A stretch of 64,000 nt of DNA from Catellatospora tritici (GCF_019083965.1 NZ_JAHRCY010000021.1:62001-126000); one strand, 5' to 3'; numbered from the stretch's first letter, positions 1 to 8,584 are shown. Numbers and translations: made by a program. The notes: a model not told the origin generated them from the sequence alone.

Positions 1-188
1 CTGGTCCGGGCAGGGTAGCAAGGACCGACCCGGCAGGTGCCCCGGCCGCTGAGCCCGACTCCGTGGCGCTCTCCGTGGTGGGCACGGATGTGTCAGGTCG
101 GCCGCTGCGTGAGGCTTGTCCTGTGGCCGGGAAAGGCCTCGGCAAGGACGAGAAAGGGTCGACGCGGCCCATGACCTCAGGAGTGACC
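1..188. other. Left-edge stretch without a supported gene
   Basis: No convincing coding region or RNA gene is seen before the first gene. Reading frames here open into the DUF1801 gene but precede its better start, which has a good ribosome binding site at 179-183. The promoter of that gene probably lies here, but no clear -10/-35 pair can be defended. Confidence 0.4.
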
Positions 189-647
189 ATGAGCGGCACC
201 ACCACTGCGAAGAGCAAGAAGCACGACGGTTTCAGCGACGACGAGCGCGCCGCGATGAAGGAGCACGCCCGCGAGCTGAAGGCTGCCGCGCGGCGCGACC
301 CGAGCACGGCCCGTGCCGAAGCCGAGGGCGAGGTGCTCGCGAAGATCGCCGAGATGCCGGAGCCGGATCGGGCCATGGCGCGGCAACTGCACGAGATCGT
401 CACCTCCAGCGCCCCGGAGCTGGCCCCGAAGCTGTGGTACGGCATGCCCGCGTACGCGAAGAATGGCAAGATCGTGTGCTTCTTCCAGAACTCGCAGAAG
501 TTCAAGACGCGGTACGCGACCCTCGGCTTCAACGACGCGGCGAACCTCGACGAGGACACCATGTGGCCGACCGCCTTCGCGCTGACCGAGCTGACCCCGG
601 CCACCGAGGCCAGGATCGCCGAGCTCGTGACCCGCGCGGCCGACTGA
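189..647 (+). CDS. DUF1801 (YdhG/YobT-like) domain protein
   Basis: A small soluble protein of 152 residues. The ATG at 189 is preceded by AGGAG at 179-183, which favours it over an in-frame start further upstream. The first ~60 residues are charged and Lys/Glu-rich. The C-terminal ~85 residues read as a DUF1801 fold, with a segment around LWYGMPAYAKNGKIVCFF followed by a conserved 'ATLGF' strand. Members of this family include the Bacillus protein Fra (iron chaperone), but most have no known function and none is assigned here. The gene is followed after 44 nt by a PPOX-family gene in the same direction and may be co-transcribed with it. Confidence 0.75.
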   Translation: MSGTTTAKSKKHDGFSDDERAAMKEHARELKAAARRDPSTARAEAEGEVLAKIAEMPEPDRAMARQLHEIVTSSAPELAPKLWYGMPAYAKNGKIVCFFQNSQKFKTRYATLGFNDAANLDEDTMWPTAFALTELTPATEARIAELVTRAAD

Positions 648-691
648 CCGGTCGCACCCGAACCTCATCGCGAACAGGAGCCCCGACCGCC

Positions 692-1135
692 ATGACGACC
701 TCGCCCCGTACCGCCGAGCAGCGCAAGCAGGACACCCTGCACCGGCTCGAACACGACGTCGACGCCTGGGTGGCCACTGCGGACCCCACGGGCACCCCGT
801 ACCTGGTGCCGCTGTCCTACCTGTGGGACGGCGAGACGCTGCTGATCTCGACGGCCGCCGCCAACCCGACCGCCCGCAACCTGCGCGCCAACGGGCGGGT
901 CCGGCTGACGGTCGGGCCGACCCGCGACGTGGTGCTCATCGAGGGAGCCGCCGAGATCGTGGCGGAACTTCCGGCCGGGGTCGGGGACGAGTTCGCGGCC
1001 AAGACCGGGTTCGACCCCCGCAGGTCACGGAACTATCCGTACTTCCGCATCCGGCCGGAGCTGGTCCAGGCCTGGCGCGAGGCCGACGAACTGGCGGGCC
1101 GGGACCTGATGGTCGACGGTCGGTGGCGGGTGTGA
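692..1135 (+). CDS. Pyridoxamine 5'-phosphate oxidase-like (PPOX) family protein
   Basis: A 147-residue single-domain protein beginning at ATG 692, with AGGAG at 676-680 upstream. The pattern is that of the split-barrel flavin/F420-binding PPOX family: an early 'VATADPTGTPYLVPLSYLWDG' type strand pair, then 'TARNLRANGRVRLTVGPTRDVVLIEG', which lines up with the cofactor-contacting strands. Such proteins bind FMN or F420 and reduce or bind small molecules. The substrate cannot be read from the sequence. It lies in line with the upstream DUF1801 gene. F420 use is plausible for an actinomycete but not shown. Confidence 0.75.
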   Translation: MTTSPRTAEQRKQDTLHRLEHDVDAWVATADPTGTPYLVPLSYLWDGETLLISTAAANPTARNLRANGRVRLTVGPTRDVVLIEGAAEIVAELPAGVGDEFAAKTGFDPRRSRNYPYFRIRPELVQAWREADELAGRDLMVDGRWRV

Positions 1136-1216
1136 CGGCTGCCGACCGGCCCGCGCGGCCGGAGTATGGTGTGGCAGCATTCGCGCTCGCCGTTCGACTG
1201 GATTAGAGGTCGGTGT

Positions 1217-2566
1217 ATGACCACCGTCAACCAGATCATGGTGTCCTTCCACGGTGAGGGGTCGGGCACCGGTGAGCTGTCCTGGGGGCAGCGGGAGATC
1301 TGGTCGGCGATGCGGCGGCAGCAGTCGGCCATTCCGGTCGGCGGCTGCCTGCCGCTGCCCCCGGGCACCACCTTGGACGACATGGTGGCCGAGCTTCGCT
1401 TCAACATGAGCCGCCACCAGTCGATGCGTACCCGGCTGCGGTTCGACGCCGACGGTCGGCCGCGGCAGGTGGTGTCGGCATCGGGCGAGATCGCCTTGGA
1501 GATCGTGGACTCCGATGGCGAGGACCCCGCCGAGGTCGGCGAGCGGGTGCGACAGCGCTACTGGACCACCGAGTACGACTACACCGCCGAGTGGCCGCTG
1601 CGGATGGGCGTGGTCATGCGCGGTGGCGTGGCGACGCATGTCGTGGTCGTCTTCCACCACCTGGTCAGCGACGGGTTCGGCAGCCTGGTGATCACGTCCG
1701 ATCTGGCCGAACGCGATCCGGTCACCGGACAGGCCGGGTCACCGGCGGCGTTGATGCAGCCGCTGGAGCAGGCCAGATGGCAGGCGACTCCGGCGGGCGT
1801 GCGGCAGCACGAGATGGCGATGCGGCACTGGGAGGGGCTGCTTCGGGCCATCCCGGCGCGACGGTTCTCGGGGTCGGACGACCCCCGCGAGCCGCGCTAC
1901 TGGGAGGGCGAGCTGACCTCGCCCGCGATGCACGCCGCGGTGCGGATGATCGCGGCGCGGACCGCGACCGACGCCGGCACCGTGCTGCTGGCCGCGTTCG
2001 CGGTGGTGCTGGCCCGGCTGACCGCGGTCAACCCGGCGGTGGTCCGGACCGTGGTGAGCAACCGGTTCCGGCCCGGCCTGGCCGATGTCGTCAGCCCGGT
2101 GAACCAGACCAGCCTGTGCGCGCTCGACGTCGCCGACGCCACGTTCGACGAGGTGGTCCGGCGCACCCGCCAGCGCTCGATGGCCGCCTACAAGTACGCC
2201 TACTACGACCCGGAGCAGTTGGCCGAACTGGTGGCGCGGGTGGAGTCGGAGCGGGGCGAACCGCTGGACATCTCGTGCTTCTTCAACGACCGGCGGGTCC
2301 GCCACCGGGACGCCCCCGGGCCGGAGCCGACGGCCGAACAGGTCCAGGCGGCCGCCGACCGCACCGCGTTCCGCTGGCTGCGCCGCCAGGACCGGCCGTT
2401 CGAGCGGCTGTTCGTGCACGTCGAGGACGAGCCGGACACGCTCGTGCTCACGGTCTGCGGCGATACGCACCACGTGTCGCCCGCGGACCTGCGGGCGTGT
2501 CTGACCGGCATGGCGGCGCTGACGACCGAGGCGGCGCTGGACCCGGCGACCCGGACCGGCGTCTGA
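1217..2566 (+). CDS. Stand-alone condensation-domain-like acyltransferase
   Basis: A 449-residue protein starting at ATG 1217, six bases after AGAGGT at 1205-1210; longer in-frame starts lack a binding site. It has the layout of one NRPS condensation domain and nothing else. An N-terminal 'LSWGQREIW' matches C-motif 1, and 'FHHLVSDGFG' near residue 150 supplies the HHxxxDG catalytic motif of the condensation/chloramphenicol acetyltransferase superfamily. No adenylation or carrier domain is fused, and no NRPS gene lies nearby. Free-standing members can acylate small molecules or form esters, or act with a distant carrier protein. The intact HHxxxDG suggests it is active. Substrates are unknown. 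Its 3' neighbour converges on it with a 15-nt gap. Confidence 0.8.
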   Translation: MTTVNQIMVSFHGEGSGTGELSWGQREIWSAMRRQQSAIPVGGCLPLPPGTTLDDMVAELRFNMSRHQSMRTRLRFDADGRPRQVVSASGEIALEIVDSDGEDPAEVGERVRQRYWTTEYDYTAEWPLRMGVVMRGGVATHVVVVFHHLVSDGFGSLVITSDLAERDPVTGQAGSPAALMQPLEQARWQATPAGVRQHEMAMRHWEGLLRAIPARRFSGSDDPREPRYWEGELTSPAMHAAVRMIAARTATDAGTVLLAAFAVVLARLTAVNPAVVRTVVSNRFRPGLADVVSPVNQTSLCALDVADATFDEVVRRTRQRSMAAYKYAYYDPEQLAELVARVESERGEPLDISCFFNDRRVRHRDAPGPEPTAEQVQAAADRTAFRWLRRQDRPFERLFVHVEDEPDTLVLTVCGDTHHVSPADLRACLTGMAALTTEAALDPATRTGV

Positions 2567-2581
2567 CCGGCCTCGTTCCGC

Positions 2582-3436
2582 TCAGCGCGACACCGGCGTC
2601 CCGGCTTCGAGAAAGGCGCCGACCGGCGCGACGATGCGCGGGTCGCCCAGGATCCGGCGGTGGCCGAGCCCGCGCGTGACCAGCAACCGCGACCCCGGGT
2701 ACGCCGCGTGCAGGCGGCGGCCGTGGCCCACCTCGACGACGTCGTCGTCCTCGTCGTGCACGACCAGCAGCGGCACCGTCACGGCCGCGGGCTCGTAGGT
2801 GCTGGAGAACCGCGTCCACAGGTCGGGCACGCCGATGTCACGCACCGACTGGACGCGCAGGTGCTCCGACAGTGACGGCCGCAGGCGCAGCTGCCGGGTG
2901 AACTCGGTGACCAGGTGGTCGAACTCGGCGGGGCCGCTGACGGCGACCAGCCGGTCGGCGCGCAGCCCGTTGCGCAGGGCATGGAAGGCGCACGGGACCC
3001 CGAACGAGTGCGCGATGACCGCGGCGAAGTCGCCGTGCCGGTCCTGCAGCATCCGCATGATCCGCTCGTACTGCAGCAGGTTCGTCGAGGTGCCGCCGGA
3101 GGCGCCGTGGCCGGGGGCGTCGAAGGCGACCGGGCTGAAGCCACGATGGAGCAGGTCGGCGATCATCCCGGCGTACCGGGAGGCGCGCGAGCTCCAGCCG
3201 TGCACCAGCAGCACCGGCCGCTGCCCGTCGCCCCAGACGTAGGTGGCGACCGGCACCCCGTCCAGCTCGAGTTCGCCGACCGTGGCGGCCGCGTGGACGT
3301 CCTGCTCGCGGGGGTGAACCTTGGCGCGTCCGGTCGGGCGGAAGAACAGCTTGTACGCGACGGCCCGGCCGATGGGCGGGGCGACGGCGGCCGTGGCGTT
3401 CAGCAGCCGTCCGGTGAGGAGGATCGCAGCGTTCAT
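2582..3436 (-). CDS. Alpha/beta-fold hydrolase
   Basis: A 284-residue serine hydrolase of the lysophospholipase/esterase type. It shows the oxyanion-side motif 'VLLVHGWSSRASRYAGM', the nucleophile in 'AHSFG' (Ala in place of the first Gly of GxSxG), an acid in 'DEDDDVV' and the catalytic His in 'GLGHRRIL'. The start ATG is at 3434-3436. A hydrophobic N-terminus (about residues 3-25) may anchor the protein or be a weak signal. Just upstream, at 3461-3475, is a palindrome of the kind bound by TetR repressors, so the gene may be repressed by an unlinked TetR protein. Substrate unknown. Confidence 0.8.
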   Translation of the reverse strand: MNAAILLTGRLLNATAAVAPPIGRAVAYKLFFRPTGRAKVHPREQDVHAAATVGELELDGVPVATYVWGDGQRPVLLVHGWSSRASRYAGMIADLLHRGFSPVAFDAPGHGASGGTSTNLLQYERIMRMLQDRHGDFAAVIAHSFGVPCAFHALRNGLRADRLVAVSGPAEFDHLVTEFTRQLRLRPSLSEHLRVQSVRDIGVPDLWTRFSSTYEPAAVTVPLLVVHDEDDDVVEVGHGRRLHAAYPGSRLLVTRGLGHRRILGDPRIVAPVGAFLEAGTPVSR

Positions 3437-3460
3437 GTCGGCAGGCTAGCAATAAATAAG

Positions 3461-3475
3461 AACGACCGGTCGGTT
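3461..3475. promoter_or_regulatory. TetR-type operator-like palindrome
   Basis: AACGACCGGTCGGTT is an imperfect palindrome centred on ACCGGT, within an AT-rich patch (3451-3481) just upstream of the minus-strand hydrolase start at 3436. GACCGGTC cores are common in operators of TetR-family repressors. No complete tetR gene is adjacent. Confidence 0.4.
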
Positions 3476-3598
3476 AGTTATCTCACAGCGTGCCGCGACG
3501 TCGGCGACCTCCATCGCGGACAGTCCGCCCGGGGCCGCGAACAGCCGCCGAGCTGCGCCGACAGCTCCGTGTCGTCGACGCGGCGCTATCCTCCCCCG

Positions 3599-4579
3599 AT
3601 GACGCACGAACCCGAGCTGACCTCGCCGGTTGACCTGTGCCTGCCTGACGGTCGGCTCAACCCGGCGGCGGTCGGCTGGACCCGCCGCCCGCTGCACACC
3701 GCCAACCTGCGCGGCTGGGGCCGGGCCAAACGCTGGGAGTACTGGGGCGTCGTGACCCCCTCGCACATCATCGGACTGGTCGCATCCTCGCTGGACTACG
3801 CCGGTGTGCACAGCGTCTACGTGCTGGACCGGGCCACCGGCGAGGAGACCGCGACCGACGCGGTGGTGCCGCTGGCCCGCGCGGTGGTGCTGCCGCCGCG
3901 CGGTGGTGCGGGCGACGTGTCGGTACGCGGCGGAGGGCTGGAGATCAGGATCGGGCAGCGCCCCGACGGCACCACCATCCACGCGACCGGGCGCGGAGTG
4001 CGGCTGAACCTGGAGGTGCCGCTGCCGGAAGGGCACGAGTCGTTGGGCGTGGTCGTGCCGTGGAGCAGCAGGCGGTTCCAGTACACGGTCAAGGACGTCG
4101 GCCGTCCGGTCCACGGCACATTGGAGCTGCACGGGCGCAGTCATGAGATCGGCGGCCCGGACGCGTTCGCGGTGCTGGACCACGGCCGGGGCAAGTGGCC
4201 GTACGCCATGACCTGGAACTGGGCCGCCGCAGCGGCCCCCGGCCGGGCGATCCAGCTCGGCGGCAAGTGGACCGACGGCACCGGGAGCACCGAGAACGCC
4301 CTGTTCGTCGACGGCCGCCTACACAAGATCGGTGCCGAACTGCGGTGGAGCTACGACCGGTCCGACTGGCTGCGTCCCTGGCGGATCAGCGGCGACCGGG
4401 TCGAGGTCGAATTCCATCCGTTCCACGAGAAGGTCGCCCGGACGAACCTCGGCGTCGTCGCGAACGAGACCCACCAGTGCTTCGGCCACTTCACCGGCTG
4501 GGCCGCGACCGACGACGGAACCCGCACCAGCCTCGACGGGCTGGTCGGCTGGGCCGAGGAAGCCCGCAACCGCTGGTAG
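3599..4579 (+). CDS. DUF2804 domain protein
   Basis: A 326-residue protein read as a full-length DUF2804 member. An N-terminal 'RRPLHTANLRGWGRAKRWEYWG' motif is followed by repeated beta-strand blocks and a 'YAMTWNWAAA' motif around residue 202, ending in a 'WLRPWRISG..VEVEFHPFHEK' block. Family members are 300-350 residues and of unknown function; the repeated beta pattern recalls lipocalin/AttH-like proteins. ATG 3599 gives the domain its usual N-terminus. It ends 11 nt before a hairpin repeat that probably terminates it and the convergent lipoprotein gene. Confidence 0.75.
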   Translation: MTHEPELTSPVDLCLPDGRLNPAAVGWTRRPLHTANLRGWGRAKRWEYWGVVTPSHIIGLVASSLDYAGVHSVYVLDRATGEETATDAVVPLARAVVLPPRGGAGDVSVRGGGLEIRIGQRPDGTTIHATGRGVRLNLEVPLPEGHESLGVVVPWSSRRFQYTVKDVGRPVHGTLELHGRSHEIGGPDAFAVLDHGRGKWPYAMTWNWAAAAAPGRAIQLGGKWTDGTGSTENALFVDGRLHKIGAELRWSYDRSDWLRPWRISGDRVEVEFHPFHEKVARTNLGVVANETHQCFGHFTGWAATDDGTRTSLDGLVGWAEEARNRW

Positions 4580-4590
4580 CGGTCACAAGC

Positions 4591-4640
4591 AAGGAAGGGC
4601 CCCTTGTTATCGCTTCGGGTAGAAGAAGGGGCCCTTGTTC
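4591..4640. repeat. Dispersed hairpin repeat, copy 1 (bidirectional terminator candidate)
   Basis: Arms AAGGGCCCCTT (4595-4605) and AAGGGGCCCTT (4626-4636) form an 11-bp perfect stem around a 20-nt loop containing TTATCGCTT and GGTAGAAG. The same loop words and the flanks AAGG... and ...GTTCAC recur in the element at 9803-9858. It lies between the convergent ends of the DUF2804 gene (4579) and the lipoprotein gene (4651), where a shared terminator would be expected. Confidence 0.75.
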
Positions 4641-4650
4641 ACGTCTGGTG

Positions 4651-5391
4651 TCAGTGGGGTGGACGTTGGCCCAGGCCACCGGCGGCCTCGGCGGCCGTGC
4701 AGCTCATCTCGCCAGGTTGGAGGTACACCGAGTCAGGCCGCCAGACCTCGGGCTTGCCGCCCTGGCCGGTGTCGGTGCGGGCGAGGCGGCAGTCGAACGT
4801 GGCTCGTTCGGTGTCGACGGCCCGCAACGCCAGACCCACCGTGGTGCCCCGCGCGACCACGTCCACCGTGATGCGTGGCTCGAGGGCGAGCTTCGCCACC
4901 GCCGCCCGCGCGGTCGCCTCGTCGGTCACCCCGGCGAACACCTTGGCCACGGCGTCGACATCCGGCAGCACCGGCGCTGGAGGCAGCGGCGGGTAGGTGA
5001 CCGCCGGACCGGCCGGGCAGTCCACGGGGTCGGGGTAGGCGGCGTCGTACAGCATGACCTTGATGGTGTAGCAGAAGTCGTAGGTCGCCGAGTCGCTGGT
5101 GCCGCCGAACATGTTCTGCTTCGCGCCGGTGCCGCTCACCTTGACGGTGAGCGTCACCCCGCCCGAGACGTCCTTGCCCGCCACCCCGAGCAGCGTCATG
5201 TCCTCGCGTCCGGCCGCTCGGCGCCCGATCTGCTCGGCCGTCCAGTTGGCGTTGCGCGTGCCGTGGATGTCGCGACCGATCCTGGCCGCCTTCTGGATCG
5301 CGTCCTCGGCCGCCAGGTCTGCCAGCGACGACGCGCAGCCGCCGAGCAGCAGTGCGGTCGCCACGCCCAGCGTGATCACTCCCCGTTTCAT
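4651..5391 (-). CDS. Secreted lipoprotein of unknown function
   Basis: A 246-residue protein beginning at ATG 5391 (MKRGVITLG...). A short basic start, a hydrophobic core and the lipobox LLGGC place the acylated Cys at about residue 19, so the mature protein sits on the outer face of the membrane. A start 12 codons further upstream would spoil the signal peptide. The mature part has four more Cys residues, a Pro-rich linker (YPPLPPAPVLP) near residue 155, and no domain I recognise. It ends beside the hairpin repeat at 4591-4640. Confidence 0.75.
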   Translation of the reverse strand: MKRGVITLGVATALLLGGCASSLADLAAEDAIQKAARIGRDIHGTRNANWTAEQIGRRAAGREDMTLLGVAGKDVSGGVTLTVKVSGTGAKQNMFGGTSDSATYDFCYTIKVMLYDAAYPDPVDCPAGPAVTYPPLPPAPVLPDVDAVAKVFAGVTDEATARAAVAKLALEPRITVDVVARGTTVGLALRAVDTERATFDCRLARTDTGQGGKPEVWRPDSVYLQPGEMSCTAAEAAGGLGQRPPH

Positions 5392-5507
5392 GCCGAGCAG
5401 CCTCTCAGACCTGCTCGGCAGGCGCATGCGGCGTGCTACTCAACTACGGCTGAGTAGGCCGACGGGCCCGAATGGGTGGGCACCGTCGCGACCGGAGGCG
5501 ATGTGGG

Positions 5508-5876
5508 TCAGTCGCGCTGGATTGCCTCGCCCCAGACATTGATCGTCGTGGTGAAGGAGCCGGGTGTGTGCGCGGTGATGACCACCGCGACCGGGATGAA
5601 ACTGTCCCCGGCGTACTCGGGCGTCGCCGTGTACTGGGTGACGGTGCCGTCGGCCACCAGTTGCCGGACGATGCCGAGGTCGATCTGCTGCTTGATCTGT
5701 CCGACGCCGACCGGGACGAACACGTAGTTCTGCGGGATGTCGTGGCCGCCGAACTCCAGCGGCAGCAGGAACAGCTTCTCCAGCATGCCCTGGGCGGCCA
5801 GCCGGGCCGCCTCCGCCTCGGAGGTGACGTGCGAGAAGTCAGGACCGAGTGGCTTCTTGCGGCGCAGACCGAACAT
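5508..5876 (-). CDS. Hypothetical small soluble protein
   Basis: A 122-residue protein (MFGLRRKKPLGPDFSHV...) with no signal peptide or membrane segment. The middle is rich in beta-strand-like patterns (NYVFVPVGVGQIKQQID, FIPVAVVITAHTPG). I do not recognise the family. It is in the same direction as the lipoprotein gene but 116 nt upstream of it, so a shared transcript is possible. Codon use is like its neighbours, supporting a real gene. Confidence 0.6.
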   Translation of the reverse strand: MFGLRRKKPLGPDFSHVTSEAEAARLAAQGMLEKLFLLPLEFGGHDIPQNYVFVPVGVGQIKQQIDLGIVRQLVADGTVTQYTATPEYAGDSFIPVAVVITAHTPGSFTTTINVWGEAIQRD

Positions 5877-5986
5877 GACGTCCCCTTCGTCGGGCGGGCA
5901 TGATCGCGACAGCGTAACCGAGGCCGTCCATGCCGGGGGACCGGGTTAGTTTGGCGAGGCGCAAAAATTCGCGCACGCAGTGACCT

Positions 5987-6232
5987 ATGGGCCATAGCTG
6001 TCGTGAATGGACGGGCGCTCCCGTGGGACCGTCACACGCCGAGGTGCGCCGGTGGCTGCGGGTGGCGGCCGGGGCCGGGCTGACCAACGCCCAGTGGGAC
6101 CTGGCCCGCCTGATCGACTAGGTGGACGGTGTGGCGGCGACCAAGCCGTGGTTCGTCGCGGCGGCCGAGGGCGGGCACGCGGGTGCCAAGTACCTGCTGC
6201 GGCCCGGAGGGGCGTACGACACCCCGAGCTGA
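5987..6232 (+). pseudogene. Broken ORF with an in-frame TAG
   Basis: From ATG 5987 one frame reads as plausible protein (...EVRRWLRVAAGAGLTNAQWD...) to an in-frame TAG at 6119-6121. The same frame then continues as plausible protein (...AATKPWFVAAAEGGHAGAKYL...) to TGA at 6230-6232. The codon pattern on both sides looks coding, which suggests a remnant split by a point mutation rather than a live 44-residue gene. The family is not recognised. Confidence 0.35.
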
Positions 6233-6307
6233 CGCCCATCGCGTTCCGGCCGCCTGGCTGCTGGTTGGTGAAAGTGACCTCCGCCATGACCGGCTTCGGT
6301 ATCCTTG

Positions 6308-6357
6308 ACTCGGACAGAAAAGGTCCGAGTAATATCTCGGATATTGCAAGTCCGAGT
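6308..6357. promoter_or_regulatory. Multi-copy GTCCGAGT operator upstream of SDR gene
   Basis: ACTCGGAC (6308-6315) and GTCCGAGT (6323-6330) form a perfect 8-bp inverted repeat. A third copy GTCCGAGT lies at 6350-6357. Between copies two and three is the near-perfect dyad AATATCTCGGATATT (6331-6345). The cluster ends 17 nt before the ATG at 6375, so it overlaps the promoter and leader and very likely controls that gene. Confidence 0.6.
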
Positions 6358-6374
6358 TTGCGGAGGGTTCGACC

Positions 6375-7130
6375 ATGAAGATCGTCATCATCGGCGGCAC
6401 CGGCCTGATCGGCACCAAGCTCGCCGGGCTGCTGCGGGCCGACGGCCACGACGTCGTCGCCGCCTCGCCCAGCACCGGCGTCGACACCATCACCGGAGCC
6501 GGTCTGGCCGAGGCGGTGCGGGGGGCCGACGTCGTCGTCGACGTGGCCAACTCGCCGAACTTCGAGGACCAGGCGGTGCTGGAGTTCTTCCAGACCTCCG
6601 GCCACAACCTGCTCGCCGCCGAAGCCGCCGCGGGCGTACGCCACCACGTGGTGCTGTCGATCGTCAACGCCGAACGCAATCCCGGCAGCGGCTACATGCG
6701 CGCCAAGGTGGTACAGGAAGACCTGGTCAAGGCGGCTCCGATGCCGTACACGATCGTCCGGGCCACTCAGTTCCTGGAGTTCGCCGGTGCCATCGCCGCC
6801 ACGGCCGCCCAGGGCGACACCATCGCACTGCCGCCCGCGGCGATGCAGCCCATCGCCGCCGACGACGTCGCCGCCGCGCTGGCCCGCGCGGTCCAGGAGC
6901 CGCCCGTCAACGGCAGCGTCGACATCGCGGGACCGGAGAAGCTGGGCCAGGACGAATTCGTACGGCGCTACCTGGCCGCCGTGCACGACAGCCGCCACGT
7001 GGTCACCGACCCGAACGCGCGCTACTTCGGCGCGGAGCTGGACGACGAGTCGCTGGTGCCGCTCGGCCAGGCGCGCCTGGGCAAGATCAGCCTCGCGGAC
7101 TGGCTTGCCGCCCGTGACACCACCGCCTGA
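6375..7130 (+). CDS. NAD(P)-binding NmrA/SDR-like oxidoreductase
   Basis: A 251-residue atypical SDR. It begins with the nucleotide-binding motif IIGGTGLIGTKLA at residues 4-16 and has 'YMRAKVVQEDLV' near residue 113, where extended SDRs carry the Tyr-x-x-x-Lys pair (here Y-M-R-A-K). It resembles the atypical SDR/NmrA group that uses NAD(P) to reduce or sense small ligands. The RBS GGAGG lies just upstream (6360-6364). The unusual triple inverted-repeat operator at 6308-6357 suggests induction by a chemical signal. No physical partner is evident. Confidence 0.75.
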   Translation: MKIVIIGGTGLIGTKLAGLLRADGHDVVAASPSTGVDTITGAGLAEAVRGADVVVDVANSPNFEDQAVLEFFQTSGHNLLAAEAAAGVRHHVVLSIVNAERNPGSGYMRAKVVQEDLVKAAPMPYTIVRATQFLEFAGAIAATAAQGDTIALPPAAMQPIAADDVAAALARAVQEPPVNGSVDIAGPEKLGQDEFVRRYLAAVHDSRHVVTDPNARYFGAELDDESLVPLGQARLGKISLADWLAARDTTA

Positions 7131-7186
7131 CCGGGATTTGTCCAACGGGCCGGGAACGGCAGGGGCACGGGCCTACGCTCGGGGCT

Positions 7187-8584
7187 GTGAGCAGCGCCCC
7201 GGCGTACACCCATGGTGCCCGCGTGGCCGCCCGCGACCACTGCCTCAGCCTGGTGCGGGCGGTCGACCGGCCCACCGGAGCCGCCCGCTACGGACGCATG
7301 TTCGCGGACCTGGCGCCCCTGGGGACCTCCCCGCAGCTGCTGACCAAGGCCGGGGAGAGCGGCGGAATCTGCGACGCGGCCGCGTTCCTGGACCGCGTCG
7401 GCCCCGGCGGTGACGACGCCGCCGAGGCCGCGGGCTGGCCGTTCTTCGGACAGCTGATCGCGCACGACATCACCGCCGACCGCTCGCCGATCGGCGGTGA
7501 AGTCGATCCCGAGGCGCTACGCAACGCCCGCGCCCCCAAGCTGAACCTGGAGATGGTCTACTCCGACGGCCCGATCGGCTCGCCGTACCTGTTCGACCTG
7601 CGTGATCCGGCGAAGTTCCTGCTCGGCCCGGACGGCGCCGACGTGCCGCGCAACACCCAGGGCGTCGCCCTGATCGGCGACCCGCGCAACGACTCGCACC
7701 TGTTCGCCCTCACCCTGCACGTGGCCCTGCTGCACGCGCACAACCGCATCGTCGACCGGCTGCGCGCCGAGGGGGCGCGCGAAGCCGACGTGTACGACAA
7801 GGCGCGCATCACCCTCACCTGGCACTACCAGTGGATCGCGGTCCACGACTTCCTGCCCCGCCTGGTCGGGCCGGACCTGGTCGAGCAGGTGCTCGCCGAG
7901 GGCGGACGGTGGTTCGCGCCGACGGCGCCGCAGGCGTACATCCCGCTGGAGTTCGCCGACGCGGCCTTCCGCTACGGCCACGGCCAGATCCGCCACACCT
8001 ACCGGCTGGTCGACGGCGGCCCGGCGGTGCCGCTCTTTCCCGACCTGGTCGGGTTCGGGCCGGTGCCGCCCGACCGTCGCCTGGACCTGACCCAGGTCTT
8101 CGACGTCCCCGGGCACCCGAGGGCCCAGCGCGCCAAACGCCTCGACGGGCGGCTCGCCGCCAGCCTCATCGGCCTGCCCGAGCAGGTCACCGGTGCGGTC
8201 GACACGCCCGCCTACCGGTCCCTGGCCGTACGCGACCTGCTACGCGGCGGCACCACCGGACTACCCAGCGGCGAAGCCGTCGCGCGGCTGCTCGGCGAGG
8301 TGCCGCTGACCGCCGACGAGCTGGACCAGCCCTGGCCGCACGGCACCCCGCTGTGGTTCTACGTCCTCAAAGAGGCCGAGCACCGCGGCGGCGGCGACCG
8401 GCTCGGCCCGGTCGGCGGCCGCATCGTCACGGAGGTGCTGATCGGCCTGCTGCGCGCCGACCCGGCGAGCTATCTCAGCCTCGAACCGGACTGGGAGGCG
8501 ACCCTGCCCGCGGCCGACCAGGTCTTCGGTCTGGCGGACCTGCTCACCCTCGGGATCTGCGGCCGCCGGCCGACGGCCGCCTGA
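7187..8584 (+). CDS. Animal-type haem peroxidase family protein
   Basis: A 465-residue protein starting at GTG 7187. A TACGCT -10-like box at 7173-7178 lies only 8 nt upstream, suggesting a leaderless mRNA. Motifs match the bacterial branch of the animal haem peroxidase superfamily: distal 'FFGQLIAHDIT' near residue 87 (His-Asp), 'VALIGDPRNDS' near 160, 'LLHAHNRIVDRL' near 180 and the proximal-His type 'FRYGHGQIRHTY' near 262. No signal peptide is visible, so it is probably cytosolic. Such enzymes use peroxide to oxidise small substrates; the substrate is unknown. The cupin and SDR genes follow closely in the same direction. Confidence 0.8.
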   Translation: MSSAPAYTHGARVAARDHCLSLVRAVDRPTGAARYGRMFADLAPLGTSPQLLTKAGESGGICDAAAFLDRVGPGGDDAAEAAGWPFFGQLIAHDITADRSPIGGEVDPEALRNARAPKLNLEMVYSDGPIGSPYLFDLRDPAKFLLGPDGADVPRNTQGVALIGDPRNDSHLFALTLHVALLHAHNRIVDRLRAEGAREADVYDKARITLTWHYQWIAVHDFLPRLVGPDLVEQVLAEGGRWFAPTAPQAYIPLEFADAAFRYGHGQIRHTYRLVDGGPAVPLFPDLVGFGPVPPDRRLDLTQVFDVPGHPRAQRAKRLDGRLAASLIGLPEQVTGAVDTPAYRSLAVRDLLRGGTTGLPSGEAVARLLGEVPLTADELDQPWPHGTPLWFYVLKEAEHRGGGDRLGPVGGRIVTEVLIGLLRADPASYLSLEPDWEATLPAADQVFGLADLLTLGICGRRPTAA

